Shown here one piece after another: positions 1 to 11,151 of a stretch of DNA of 64,000 nucleotides. The stretch is from Hemileia vastatrix (lineage: Eukaryota; Basidiomycota; Pucciniomycetes; Pucciniales; Zaghouaniaceae), in assembly GCA_030280995.1 (NCBI GenBank), contig JASXTE010000014.1:28552150-28616149 (forward strand). The letters are read 5' to 3'. The position numbers were made by a program, and so were the translations under genes. The notes beneath the pieces are model-generated. The model saw only the letters and a list, made by a program, of their open reading frames with translations. It was not told where the DNA came from and ran no database searches. Each line of letters opens with the position of its first letter. Position 1 is the stretch's first letter.

Positions 1-159
1 AACATTAGAATTATAAATTTACCTAATTTTACTTATTAATTTTCTAAAATATTATAAGTAATTTATTAAGTAAGTATAACTAATAAAATGAGAGGTAAAG
101 GAATAGATCTACTCTATCAAATAATTAATTATTTACTGGGTAAGTCTAGTAGCCTGGCT
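1..159. other. AT-rich edge, nothing recognised
   Basis: Short AT-rich stretch at the window edge. No motif, repeat or reading frame that I can support. Confidence 0.5.
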
Positions 160-587
160 GAAAGTGGGGGTGTCCTAATTTAGTTGCATTCTAAGTGCCA
201 TAATAAGAATCATACTTAGTTTTAGTTTTCAGCCAGTTGATAAGTATGAGGTGATCATATTTTTTTAGTTGAAATTTCTTTGATTTCTCAGCTGATTGGG
301 GGAAAGAGGGAGTATTGGGATTTAAAGAACAAGTGGGGGAAAGCTACCTTTGAGAAGATATGTGATGACAAGTAATTTTAAGATATCTGTTGATGATGAT
401 GAAAAGGAGCAGAAATGAGTAGATGAGATGGGGAGGAATATGAATGGATGGATGGAATAGACAAGATGGTAGTGCACAGCAAAATATGGAGGCTAGCACA
501 TTCATAAAGTTTTCCAAGATGTGGTTATGAAAAATTGAGAATTAAAATGCCAGATAATAGGTGAACTTTGACACATATAGTTTCTAA
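160..587 (-). pseudogene. Fragment of the right end of a second Harbinger-like element (Myb-like gene 5' part)
   Basis: This stretch is a diverged copy of 28820-29240. Read on the minus strand, about 405-160 keeps the motif LILINWLKTKTKYDS seen in the better copy at 28797-29039, with several stops and shifts. The upstream part (about 480-587) matches the sequence that lies between the Myb-like gene and the right terminal repeat of the complete element. It stops just before the expected terminal repeat, where the next element begins at 590. It is a truncated older copy of the same transposon family, not a working gene. Confidence 0.55.
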
Positions 588-589
588 TA

Positions 590-790
590 GGGGATATTAA
601 TGTTCAGGGATCCACAATTAGGGATCAGGAATTTTTTTTCTAGGATCAGACATTATTAATTGTGGAAGATTCTTATTCACTAGCCCTGGTGCTAGTGAAT
701 ATGGATTGCACAATAATGCTTTATCCCACCTCTTATACCCCAATTTCCATTCCTCATTCCTGATCCCAAACTCATCACATCTATGATTCA
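590..790 (+). repeat. Left terminal region of the Harbinger-like element, with internal palindrome
   Basis: About 200 bp shared with the left halves of the short copies at 20989, 21445 and 23279. It includes an imperfect 30-bp palindrome at 673-702 centred on CTAGCCCTGGTGCTAG. The same palindrome is perfect in the copy at 23341-23370. Confidence 0.75.
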
Positions 791-968
791 TTTATGAGAA
801 AGTCACATGACATACAATTTTGGATGCCATCCTTAAGTCTCTCTTCACTCTATGCTACTTAATTCTGGTGGTGAGCATAAAACATTTTTTCTATCTATAC
901 ACCCCATCTGCTCATTTGGTGGTGAATTCCCACTTCCCACTCATCACCTAAACCTTCTACCAACAATA

Positions 969-1450
969 ATGAAGAACCTCTCTACTAGGAAGCAAATTCA
1001 CTCAGCTATGAATTCACTCACTTTAGCTTTATCTTCTGACTCTGATTCTGACTCTGGTTTGGAAGACACTTTAGCTTATATGTCTTTTCTTTCCCAAAAG
1101 TGTTACATCTTCCCAAGGAGGCCAAATCTTTATCATGATCCCAGATATGATCTTTCCTCAATTCTTTAAATTTCTCATTTAAACTTCACACAACTTTTTC
1201 AAACTTCTCCTGATTCTTAAAAGAAACTTTCTCAACTCATCTCTGATCATCCTATCTTCCATTATAATTTCCATAACAAACAGTGTAGTTCTCCCTTTCA
1301 ACTTTCTGTTGCACTATGTCTTTTTGCTTCAAATGGAAATTTTTCTTCTGTAAGACTTTTAGATAGTCTCTTTACAATAGGATATAATACCATCATATTA
1401 TACACCAAGAGCTTTATGATTGCTATCCTTTCTCTCAAGTCACAAACACT
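969..1450 (+). pseudogene. Harbinger-like transposase, N-terminal half (broken)
   Basis: A likely start is the ATG at 969, which opens an acidic serine/aspartate stretch (SSDSDSDSGLED). The frame then meets two stops (about 1167 and 1216) but stays recognisable: a block about 1230-1440 reads like the helical region before the DDE domain, with SVALCLFASNGNFSSVRLL and IGYNTIILYTKSF matching the conserved order (small basic residue, SNGN, GxGTVxxYT) of DDE_4 transposases. The reading frame is cut at 1450 by the CACTA-type element and resumes at 11155. It would encode the DNA-binding and linker part of the transposase. An alternative upstream ATG exists at 852. Confidence 0.7.
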
Positions 1451-1501
1451 CACCACGGGAAATCTAGGGGTGAATTGCTAGCAATCCCCTCTCTTGAAAT
1501 T
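1451..1501 (+). repeat. Left terminal inverted repeat of the CACTA-type element
   Basis: Starts CACCACGGGAAATCT, then AGGGGTGAA and a small palindrome ATTGCTAGCAAT, then CCCCTCTCTTGAAAT. The CAC terminus and the embedded GCTAGC-centred palindrome are shared with the right end and, in layout, with the 261-bp MITEs at 42855 and 63226. Confidence 0.85.
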
Positions 1502-2029
1502 TAGAGTGTCCCTTAATTATTCCAGGTTTATGAATACTTTATAAACATAAGTAAATTAGAGTTAGATTTACATTTATTCTCAGATTGATTATAGACAGAA
1601 TATCAACTGATTCCAAATTATGCACAAGTTGATCCTCCAGAACTTGATTTTGGTCCTCTGATGAGAACAAATTGAGCACAAATTGATCTAACCTAAGCTT
1701 ATGCATATATAATAATTCAGGATACTTGCTCTATTAAATTTGATAATAATAAAAAATATTGATGAATTTATATAAAAAGAATTATTATGTAAGATATTAA
1801 ATTATAAATTTAGGCATCATAGGAGGGCACCTAATAGAACTTAATTATACTATGTGACACCTTAATACTGTATCACGCAGTTTGAAACATTTAAAACAAA
1901 ATGAGTCATAATGGGCAATGAAATTTCTTGGACAGACTCTTTCAAAATTAATACTGACCATAATACACAAGTATGAAACCTTGGCATCTATCCAATAAAA
2001 GATTTTCCTTCTGATAAATGGATTTTTCT
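1502..2029. other. Left subterminal region, no gene
   Basis: AT-rich sequence between the terminal repeat and the satellite. No reading frame or clear repeat is visible to me apart from scattered similarity to the short internal motifs of the element. Confidence 0.5.
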
Positions 2030-2240
2030 CAGTTACTACCTGCTAAAAGTGTCCTTCTGTGGTTTGTCTGACCTTCAGGGGGGTAATTTGGCCACATCAC
2101 ACTACTTCTATTTCCATGATTGACCAAAACATCATCCTCATTCCCATCTAAAGAGTTGATCTCATCTGACTGTGGCTGATCAAAGGGGTCCACCACAAGT
2201 TTAGCCAAAATTTTGGTGAACACTTTTTTGATGGATAGTG
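2030..2240 (-). repeat. Inverted, diverged copy of the satellite unit
   Basis: Read on the minus strand this segment follows the same order as the satellite units further right: the GTGAACAC-type palindrome arm, CAGTCAGATGAGATCAACTC, a GGAATGAGGATGA stretch, AGAAGTAGTGTGATGTGGCC and a second imperfect inverted repeat. It is the only unit in opposite orientation and marks the left boundary of the array. Confidence 0.65.
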
Positions 2241-2289
2241 ACTAACTGGTGCTTTCCGAAATTGTCCACCTCAAGTTAGGATAAACTTC

Positions 2290-3010
2290 AGGAGGATAAA
2301 TTTATTATGAATACCAAATTAACTGAAGAATACTTTTTCCCTAGCTACTCTGCATCATAAAAGTGTCCAACTGAGGTTTAGCCATAATTCAGGTAGACAC
2401 TTTTGGAAAGGCACAGTCTGATGGGTTTAATATCTATATATGGCAATACGTATCAGTTTTTTATCAACATGGAGCTAGAATTAATTTAATATGGCCAAAG
2501 TATCCACCTGAAGTTTGGCCAAAATACAGGTGGAAATTTTTATGAGGATTACTTGATGAAATGAAGAAGACTTGCAATTACTTTCCATCATAAAATTTTC
2601 AAACTTAAGTTTATCAAAAATTGTGGTGACACTTTTTCCAGATCCAGTCATATGGGATCAACTCTCTATATGGCAATGAGAATCAATTTTTAGTCAATCA
2701 TGGCATTAGAAGTAATTTTATATGGAAAAACTTTCCACCTGATTTTTGGCCAAAAATAAGTTGGAAATGTTTATGAGGAATACTAGATTAACTAAAGAAG
2801 ACTTGCACCCTACTACTGTCCATCATAAAAGTGTCCACCAGAAGAATTCTCAAACTTGTGGTTGACACCTTTGGCCTGGTCCAGCCATATGGGATCAATT
2901 CTGCATATGGAAATGAGGATTTAATTTGGTCAATCATGGTACTAGAAGTAATTTGATATAGATAAAGTGTCCAACTAAATATTGGAAAAAAATCAGTTGA
3001 AAACTTCATT
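2290..3010 (+). repeat. Three short (about 235-bp) degenerate satellite units
   Basis: Palindrome-like centres near 2381, 2614 and 2850 are spaced about 235 bp apart instead of 608. Each unit keeps only the part from the GAAGAAGACTTGCACCC motif through the second imperfect inverted repeat and then jumps straight to the next unit. The palindromes here are eroded. These look like older, internally shortened units at the edge of the array. Confidence 0.65.
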
Positions 3011-6000
3011 TAGTTTTTCAAAAAATCAAATTAAGTAAAATTTTATTCCTGATGATGCCCATTTTATCAAACACCTCTTCTGAGCCTTGAAAGTAGGCAT
3101 TTAGCTTGAATTTTGAATATCATATAAAATCCCTATTATTCAACCTATTTCTTTTTATCCCTTTTTTTCTTTTAGATATCAATTAATTTTATGTAAAACA
3201 AATCATTTTCATAATTTTTTACCTGTATTTAATAGAATTATTAAAGGTTTAACATCACCCTGTAAGCATTTGGCACATGTTTTTTTTCTATACTAGTAAA
3301 AATAATAATATACTGGTAACAAAAAATTGATCAAATGATAAAATATTAATAAAACAGAAAGATCAAATACCAGTGGATATGTTTAAAAAAAATACCAGTT
3401 GCACTGAAGAAGAGCTGCACCCTAGATACTCACCATCAAAAAAGTGTCCAGCACAAATTTGGCCGAACTTGTGCTGGACACTTTTGGTCAGTTGCAGTCA
3501 TATGAGATCAATTCTCGCTATGGCAATGAAAAAAAATTTTTGGATAAAAAACTTCACTAGAAGTAGTTTTACTTAGCCAAATTTTCTACCTAGATTTCAT
3601 CCAAACCACAGGTGCACAATTTTTTATCTTTGAAAAAAAGTCAATTTAGTACAATTTATCCCTGATGGCTCTCATTTGCTTCAACACCTCTACTGGCCTT
3701 TGATAGTAGGAATATTACTTGGATTTCTTTTTTCATATTTGATCCCTTTAACTTAATTTTTTATTCCTAATATTGCTTTTGGATATCAATTAATAATTTT
3801 TATAATAAATTATTTTCATATTTTTATACATTTATTTAATAATATTATAAATGGCATAAAATCACCTGGTATGCGTTTGGCACATGAGTTTTTTCTATAC
3901 TTATAAAATTAATAATATAATGGCGACCAAGAATTAATAAAATCATATTAATGAGTGAGGAAAAAATATAAAATACCAGTAGACATGTTTGTAAGAAATA
4001 CTAGGTGAACTGAAGAAAAATTCTACCCTAGCTACTCTACATTAAAAAAGTGTCCAGCACAAGTTCGGACGAACTTGTGCTGGACACTTATTGTCAGGTG
4101 CAGTCAGATGGGAGTAATTCTCTCTATGGAAATGAAGATAAATTTTTGATAAAAAATTACACTAGAAGTAGTTTGATATGGCAAAATTTTCATGCTGAAG
4201 TTTTGGTAAAGCTCAAGTGGATTTTTTTTTATTTTTACAAAAAAGAAAATTTAGTGCAAGTTTAGCCCTGATTGTTCTAATTTAATTCAACATCTCTTTT
4301 TTCTGTTTATGGCAGGAATTTAACTTGGATTTTAATTTTTATCTTTGATTTCTTTTATTTTACTTTATTCCTCTCATATTGCTTTTGGATAGAAGTTTAT
4401 TTTTTGTAAAATAAATCATTTTCATATTTTTTTACCTTTATTTAATAATATTATAAAAGGTGTAACATCACCCAGTATTCATTTGGCACACAAATTTTTG
4501 TTATACTGATAATATTAATAATATAATGGTGACAAAAAATTAATCAATTGATAAATATGAGTGAGGAACAAAGATTTAATAACAGTGGAAATGTTTATAA
4601 CAAATTTCAGATGATTAAAAATGACTTGCACCCTGGATACTCTTCATGATAAAAGTGTCCAGCACAGGTTTTGCCAAACTTGTGATGGAAACTTTTGGTT
4701 GCATGCCATCAGACGCAATCAATTCTTTTTATGGAAATGAGACTGAATTATCACTCCATCATTGCACTGAAAGTAGTTTTAAATAGACAAATTGTCCCCT
4801 GGAAGTTTTTCCAAACCTACAGTAGACAATTTTTTCCTTTGGTAAAAAGTAAATTTGATCCATGTTAATCTATGATGGTGCCCATTTTTTCTGAAGCCTC
4901 TACTGGCTCATGATAGCAGAAATTATACTTAATATCTTTATTTCATGTTTGATCTCTTTAATTTTAATCTTACCCTTTTATTTATCCTTTAGCTTTTAAA
5001 TATCAATTTTATTTTTGTAAAACTGATAACTTTCACATTTTTTTATATTTATTATATTATATTATTAAAGTTGTAAAATCATCCAGTGTACATTCATTAC
5101 ACATTTTTTTGCTATACTAAAAACATTAATAATATAATGGTGACTAAAAAATAATCAAATAATAAATATGGATGACACAGAAAGATCAAATACCCATAGA
5201 CATTTTTAAAATGAATATAAGATTAACTGAAGAAGACTTGCACCCTAGCTACTCTCCATCATAAAAGTGTCCAGCACAATTTCAGCTGAGCTTGTGCTGG
5301 ACACTTTTGGTTGCATGCAGTCAGATGGGATAAATTTACTCAATGGAAGTTAAAATGAATTTTTGCTCAATCATTGCACAAGAAGTAGCTTTATACTGCT
5401 ATACTATCCTCCTGATTTTTTGGAAAAAATCAGGTGGACACTTTTATTAATTTTAAAAAAAAGAAAAAATATTCCAAATCTAGAACTGGTGGTGCAAATT
5501 TGGTCTGAAAACTCAAATTATCTTTGATGGAAGAAATTTTATTTGAATGTTTAATTTCATATTTAATCACTTTTATTTTACTTTTTTATTCCTGTTTTTG
5601 CTTTCAAATATCAATTTATTTATTGTAAAACTAATAATTTTCATATTTTTTTTACTTTTATTTAATAAGATTATGAAAGATGTAGCATCTCCCAGTATGC
5701 ATTTGGCTTACAAATTTTTTCAATACTAATAACATTAATATTATAATGGTGAATAACAATGAATCAAATGATAAATATGAATGACACAGAAAGATCATAT
5801 ACAAGTGGATTTGTTTATAAGGAATACCTGATGAACTGAAGAAGAGCTGCACCCTAGATACTCACCATCATAAAAGTGTCCAGCATAAGTTCGGCCGAAC
5901 TTGTGCTGGACACTTTTGGTTGCAAGCAGTCAGATGGGATAAATTACTCTATGGAAATGAAAATGACATTTTGCTCAATCATTGCACAGTAAGTAGTTTG

Positions 6001-6839
6001 ATATTGCCAAAATGTCCTCCTGATGAATTTTCAAAACTCATCAGGACACTTTCTTTGGTTTAACAAAAAAGAAAATATAGTGCAAGTTTAGCCCTGGTGG
6101 TGCACATTTGATCTAACACCTCTACTTGTTATTGATAGTGGGAATTTTCCTTAGATTTTTTTTTCTTATTTTATCCCTTTTATTTTACTTTTTTATTGCT
6201 CATATTGCTTTGGATATCAATTTTTAATTTTTAAAATAAATAATTTTCATACTCTTATACCTTTATTTAATAATATATGATTAAAGGTGGAACACCACCT
6301 GGTATGCATTTTTCACACAAGTTATTACTATAGTAATAACGTTAACAATATAATGATGACAAAAAATTAATCAAACGGTAAATTTAAATGACACAGAAAG
6401 ATCAAATTCCAGTGGAAATGTTTATAAGAAATCCCTTTTGAGTTTAAGAAGATTTGCTGTATGCCTACTCTCAATTATAAAAGTGTCCAGCACAAGTTCG
6501 GCCAAATATTTTTTATTTTGTATTTGATCCCATTTATTTTCATTTTACTTTTCTATTACTCTTTTTAATTTTAAATATCAATTTATTTTTTTAAAAACTA
6601 AACATATTCATATTTTTTTAACTTTATATAATAATATTATTAAAGTTGTAACATCACCAATTTTGCATTTGGCATGCAGGTTTTTTCTATACTAGAAACA
6701 TTAATAATATATATGGTGACAAAAAATTAATTATAAGATAAATATGAATGATAAAAAAAAGTTAAAAACCCAATAGAAATGTGAAAAACAATAAACTGAT
6801 GTACTGAGAAACACTTCCACCCTAGCTACTCTCCATCAT

Positions 6840-6885
6840 AAAAGTGTCCAGCACAAGTTCGGCCGAACTTGTGCTGGACACTTTT
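6840..6885. repeat. Perfect 46-bp palindrome
   Basis: Arms of 23 bp with no loop, starting AAAAGTGTCCAGCACAAGTT and centred between 6862 and 6863 on TTCGGCCGAA. No mismatch between the arms. Confidence 0.95.
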
Positions 6886-7451
6886 GTTCAGGTGCAGTCA
6901 GATGGGATCAATTCTCTCTGTGAAAATTAAATTAAAAAAATGCTAAATAATTACATTAGAAGTAGTTTGGTATGGCTGAATTATCCACCTTGAGTTTTTC
7001 AAAACCTCAGGTGAAAAATTTTTTATCTTTAAAAAAAATTAAATTTTATCAAATTTAGCCCTGATGGCACCCATTTGTTTCAACACCTCCACTGGCTCTT
7101 GAAGGCAGGAATTTTTCTTGAATTTTTCTTTTTCATATTTGATCTCTTTTACTTTACTTTTTTATCACTCATGTTACATTTGGATATTAATTTATAATTT
7201 TGGAAAAGAAATCATTTTCATATTTTTTTAACATTTTTTAATAATATTATAAAAGGTGTAATATATAACATGGCATGCATTTGGCGCACAAGTTTTTTCT
7301 GTACTAATAAAATTAATAAAATTCTAATGACAAAAAATTAATCAGTTAATAAAATATGAATAACACAGAAAGATCAAATACCATTTGACATGTTTTAAAA
7401 AAAATAACAGTTGCACTGAAGAAGACCTGCACCCTAGCTACTCTCCATCAT

Positions 7452-7497
7452 AAAAGTGTCCAGCACAAGTTCGGCCGAACTTGTGCTGGACACTTTT
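7452..7497. repeat. Perfect 46-bp palindrome
   Basis: Identical to the palindrome at 6840-6885 and 612 bp further on. The flanking bases differ more between units than the palindrome does. Confidence 0.95.
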
Positions 7498-9832
7498 GGT
7501 CAGGTGCAGTCAGATGGGATCAATTCTCTCTATGGAAAGAAAAAAATTATTTGATAAGAAACTTCACTAGATGTAGTTTGATATAGCTGAATTATCCACC
7601 TAGAGTTCATCCAAACCACAGGTACACAATTTTTTATCTTTTAAAAACAATCAATTAAGTACAATTTATCCCTGATGGCTCTCATTTGCTTCAACATCTC
7701 TACTGGCCTTTGCTATTAGCAATAATACTTGGATTTCTTTTTTCATATTTGATCGCTTTAAATTAATTTTTTATTCCTCATATTGCTCTTGGATATCAAT
7801 TAATAAATTTTAAAATAAATTATTTTAATATTTTTATACATTTTTTTAATAATATTATAAAATGTGTAACATCACTCAGTATGCATTTGGCACACGATTT
7901 TTTGCTATACTTATATAATTAATAATATAATTAAGACAAAAAATTAATCAAACAATATGTATGAGTGAGGCACAAAGATAAAATACCAGTAGACATGTTT
8001 GTAAGAAATACCAGATGAACTGAAGAAAAATTCTACCCCAGCCGCTCTCAATCATAGAAGTGTCCAGCACAAGTTCGGCCGAACTTGTGCTGGACACTTT
8101 TGCTCATGTGCAGTCAGATGGGATCAATTCTCTGTATGGCAACAAAAAAATTTTTTTATCAAATTTCACAAGAAGTAGTTTGGTTTAGCTGAATCATCCA
8201 CCTGCTGTTCTGCCCAATATCAGGTGTATAATTTTTTATCTTTAAAGAAAAGGTCACTTATTACAATTAAGCCCTGATGGCTCCCATTTGCTTTAACACC
8301 TCTACTGGCTCTTGATAGCAGGAATTTTACCAGTATTTTTTTCATATTTTAACTCTTTGACTTTTATTTTACTCTTTTATTCCTCTTTTTACTTTTAAAT
8401 TTCAATTTAATTTTTGTAAAACTATTCCTTTCAATATTTATTTACATCTATTTTAAAAAATTATTGAAGGTATAACTTCACATGGTATGCATTTGGCACA
8501 CAAGTTTCTGCTATACTAATAACATTGATAATATAATGGTGATAAAATATTAATCAGATGATAAATATGAAAGATACAGACTGATCAAATACCAGTAGAC
8601 ATGTTTATAAGAAATACAAGATGAACGAACTGAAGAAAATTTCCACCCAAGCTACTCTCCATCATAAAAGTGTCCAGCACAAGTTTGGCCGAACTTGTGC
8701 TGGACACTTTTAGTCACGTGCAGTCAGATGGGATCAATTCTCTATATGGCAACAAAAAAACATTTTTTTATTAAACTTCACTACAAGCAGTTTTATTTAG
8801 CTGAATCATCCACCTGTTGTTCTTCCCAACCTCAGGTGTATAATTTTTTATCTTTAAAAAAAAGGTCACTTATTACAATTTAGCCCTGATGGCTCCCATT
8901 TTTTTCAACACTTCTACTGGCTCTTGAGAGCAAGAATTATACTAGTATTTTGTTTTTAATAATTGATCTCTTTGAGATTAATTTTACCTTTTTATCCCTC
9001 ATATTGCTTTTGTATATCAATTTATTTTTTGTAAAACAAATCATTTTCATATTTTTTTACCTTTATTTAATAATATTATAAAAGGTGTAACATCACCCGG
9101 TATGCATTTGGCACACGAGTTTTTGCTATACTTATAATATTAAAACATAATGGTGACAAAAAATCAATTAAATGATAAATATGAGTGAGGCACAAAGATC
9201 AAATACCAGTGGACATGTTTATAAGAAATACCAGATGAACTGAAGAAAAATTCCACCCTAGCTAACCTCCATCATAAAAGTGTCCAGCACAAGTTTGGCC
9301 AAACTTGTGCTGGACACTTTTGGTCACATGCAGTCTGATGTGATCAATTCTCTCTATTGCAATGAAGATGAATTTTTCTTCAATAATTGCACTAGAAGTT
9401 GTTTGATATGGCAAAATTGTCATCCTGAAGTTTTGGTAAAGCTCCAGTGGATTTTTTTTTATTTTTACAAAAAAGAAATTATAGTCCAAGTTTAGTGCCA
9501 CTGGTGGGCGTTCACCCCATCATGTCTACTTGCTCTTGATGGGAGGAATTTCACTTTAATTTTTTATTTCATATTTGATCCCTTTAATTTTACCTTTTTA
9601 TCCCTCATATTGCTTTTGGATATCAATTTATTTTTTGTAAAACAAATCATTTTCATATTTTTTTACCTTTATTTAATAATATTATAAAAGGTGTAACATC
9701 ACCCGGTATGCATTTGGCACACAAGTTTTTGCTATACTTATAATATTAATAACATAATGGTGACAAAAATCAATCAAATGATAAATATGAGTGAGGCACA
9801 AAGGTCAAATACCAATTAATCAATAGTTCTTT

Positions 9833-10419
9833 TTAATATTATAAATTTTTTGATTAAATAAAATGGTAATAATGAATTATATTTTTCATCCACAATTCCA
9901 CTCTAATGATTCCCACTGCACAAAAAGGGTTCACTTGGTCCTTTCTTTACTGCTTGTGCATATATTTTATTGCCCACAGTACTACAATTTTTTGTAGTGA
10001 TTATCCCACATCTGATTCAGGAATATTTTTAAACAATATAAGTTTTTTTTAAAAAAGACCTTATCATATCCAATATCCCACAAAAAATACAACCTGTTTT
10101 TGTATTAAAGCCCGTTAATTATTAAGAAATTGTTAAAATAATTAGATTAGACCCTGGCACAGCTAGATCCATACCAACCGACCTAAAGTCTTTTCAATAT
10201 TGAAAACAATTAAATAAAATTATGATATCATACTAAATTATGGGCACCAACCATAATTCAGCACTTCTCATTTGCTCTGCTACAAAATGAGTGCATGTAG
10301 CATTTTTCTAACGTCGGACTGTTTTTCTTCCTTCCCTCACACCTTTAGTCCAGAATGAAAATTTAGTATGAGTTTTGGTCAAAATGGTTTGCCAGTGTTA
10401 TCTGTATGCAATATGAATT
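9833..10419. other. Right flank of the satellite, no gene
   Basis: AT-rich unique-looking sequence inside the CACTA-type element. I see no gene, hairpin or tandem repeat here. Confidence 0.5.
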
Positions 10420-10479
10420 CATATTGCATATTTCTATTTATGCATAAAATATACTCGTTAAGCATCATTTTTTTTGCAT

Positions 10480-10765
10480 TTTTCAATCATTATGCATATT
10501 TATGCATATTCATATGCATATTCATTATAAAGATTTATATGCATATTAATATATTTTATTCATGTACATATATGCACCTTTTTTTTGCATATTCAATATG
10601 CATATTTTTAATGCATATTCAATATGCATATTTTTATGCATATTTAATATGCATATTTTTATGCATATTCAATATGCATATTTTTTATGCATAATCACTA
10701 TGCATATTTTTTATGCATTTTTTTATGCATTTTTTTTATGCATATTTATTCTTCATAGTCATTAT
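10480..10765. repeat. TATGCATA minisatellite
   Basis: Repeats of TATGCATATTCAATATGCAT-like units with runs of T between them; each unit contains self-complementary ATGCAT or TATGCATA cores. Unit length varies from about 18 to 36 bp. The two open frames across it (10368-10694 and 10562-10813) are products of the repeat and not genes. Confidence 0.8.
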
Positions 10766-10899
10766 GCATACACTTTGGATGGGCAATTCACATCAATTTT
10801 TAGCATGCAATAAGTATCCACCATGCAAATTCAAATGCATATGCATCTATATCATACACGCAACATATATTCAAGTTTAATATTTGAATATTAAGGTAT

Positions 10900-11099
10900 G
10901 CTAAGTGATGTTGTTCAACCTTTTGCCAAACCTGAGATTAACTGATGTTCAATGTGGTTCTTAAGCTCTGCTCAAGGAGGGATTGTTCTGGATTCAATCT
11001 GTGACAGTTTATTTTTTCAATGTTTTTTCATCAGATTTAAAAACATCTTTCTGACAGTTTCAGGATGGTTTCCCAACAGTTTCCTGACAAATTCCTAAT
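10900..11099. repeat. Right subterminal region with short direct repeats
   Basis: Several copies of a (T)GACAGTTTC or AACAGTTTC motif occur between 11000 and 11100, directly inside the right terminal repeat. The 261-bp MITEs have a comparable row of GAGTTCAGTCT repeats at the same relative place. In CACTA elements such subterminal repeats are binding sites for transposon proteins; that role is inferred here. Confidence 0.55.
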
Positions 11100-11151
11100 A
11101 GTTTCAAAAAGAGGGAACTGCTAGCAGTTCACCCCCAGATTTCCCGTGGTG
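11100..11151 (-). repeat. Right terminal inverted repeat of the CACTA-type element
   Basis: Read on the minus strand from 11151 it begins CACCACGGGAAATCTGGGGG, then TGAACTGCTAGCAGTTC and CCTCTTTTTGAAAC. It is the inverted partner of 1451-1501. Confidence 0.85.

Larger units (their letters stand above)
3011..9832 (+). repeat. Satellite array, about 608-bp units with central 44-46 bp palindrome
   Basis: Eleven palindrome centres can be placed at about 3462, 4068, 4673, 5285, 5894, 6501, 6862, 7474, 8078, 8688 and 9298. Spacing is 604-612 bp except for one 361-bp step, because the unit at 6480 lost about 246 bp immediately right of its palindrome centre. The full palindrome begins AAAGTGTCCAGCACAAGTTC and ends with its reverse complement, around GGCC. 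Outside it each unit has CAGTCAGATGGGATCAATTC, a second weaker inverted repeat about 115 bp further on, and AT-rich tracts. Reading frames that cross the palindrome, such as 4050-4265 and 9280-9495, are not conserved in frame between units, so I do not treat them as genes. Confidence 0.9.
1451..11151. mobile_element. 9.7-kb CACTA-type transposon carrying a palindromic satellite
   Basis: The left end starts CACCACGGGAAATCTAGGGG and the right end, read inward on the minus strand, starts CACCACGGGAAATCTGGGGG; the two ends match over about 50 bp with about six differences. ACT lies directly outside both ends (1448-1450 and 11152-11154), a three-base duplication as CACTA elements make. Removing 1451-11154 restores a continuous transposase frame between the flanks, so both boundaries are fixed independently. 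No transposase-sized reading frame is present, so the element must have been moved by proteins from elsewhere. Most of its length is a tandem satellite (2030-9832), followed by a TATGCATA minisatellite and subterminal direct repeats. Confidence 0.85.

Noticed and set aside
4050..9495. Small protein family encoded across satellite palindromes (frames at 4050, 8695 and 9280, and inverted at 2029)
   Set aside because: Frames shift between units and are broken in most; similarity of translations follows from the DNA repeat alone.
3011..9832. CRISPR-like array, because palindromic repeats are regularly spaced
   Set aside because: Units are about 608 bp, the spacers are themselves repeats, the DNA is eukaryotic and no cas genes exist.
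10368..10813. Reading frames rich in Ile, Tyr and Phe that look like membrane proteins
   Set aside because: They are translations of the TATGCATA minisatellite.
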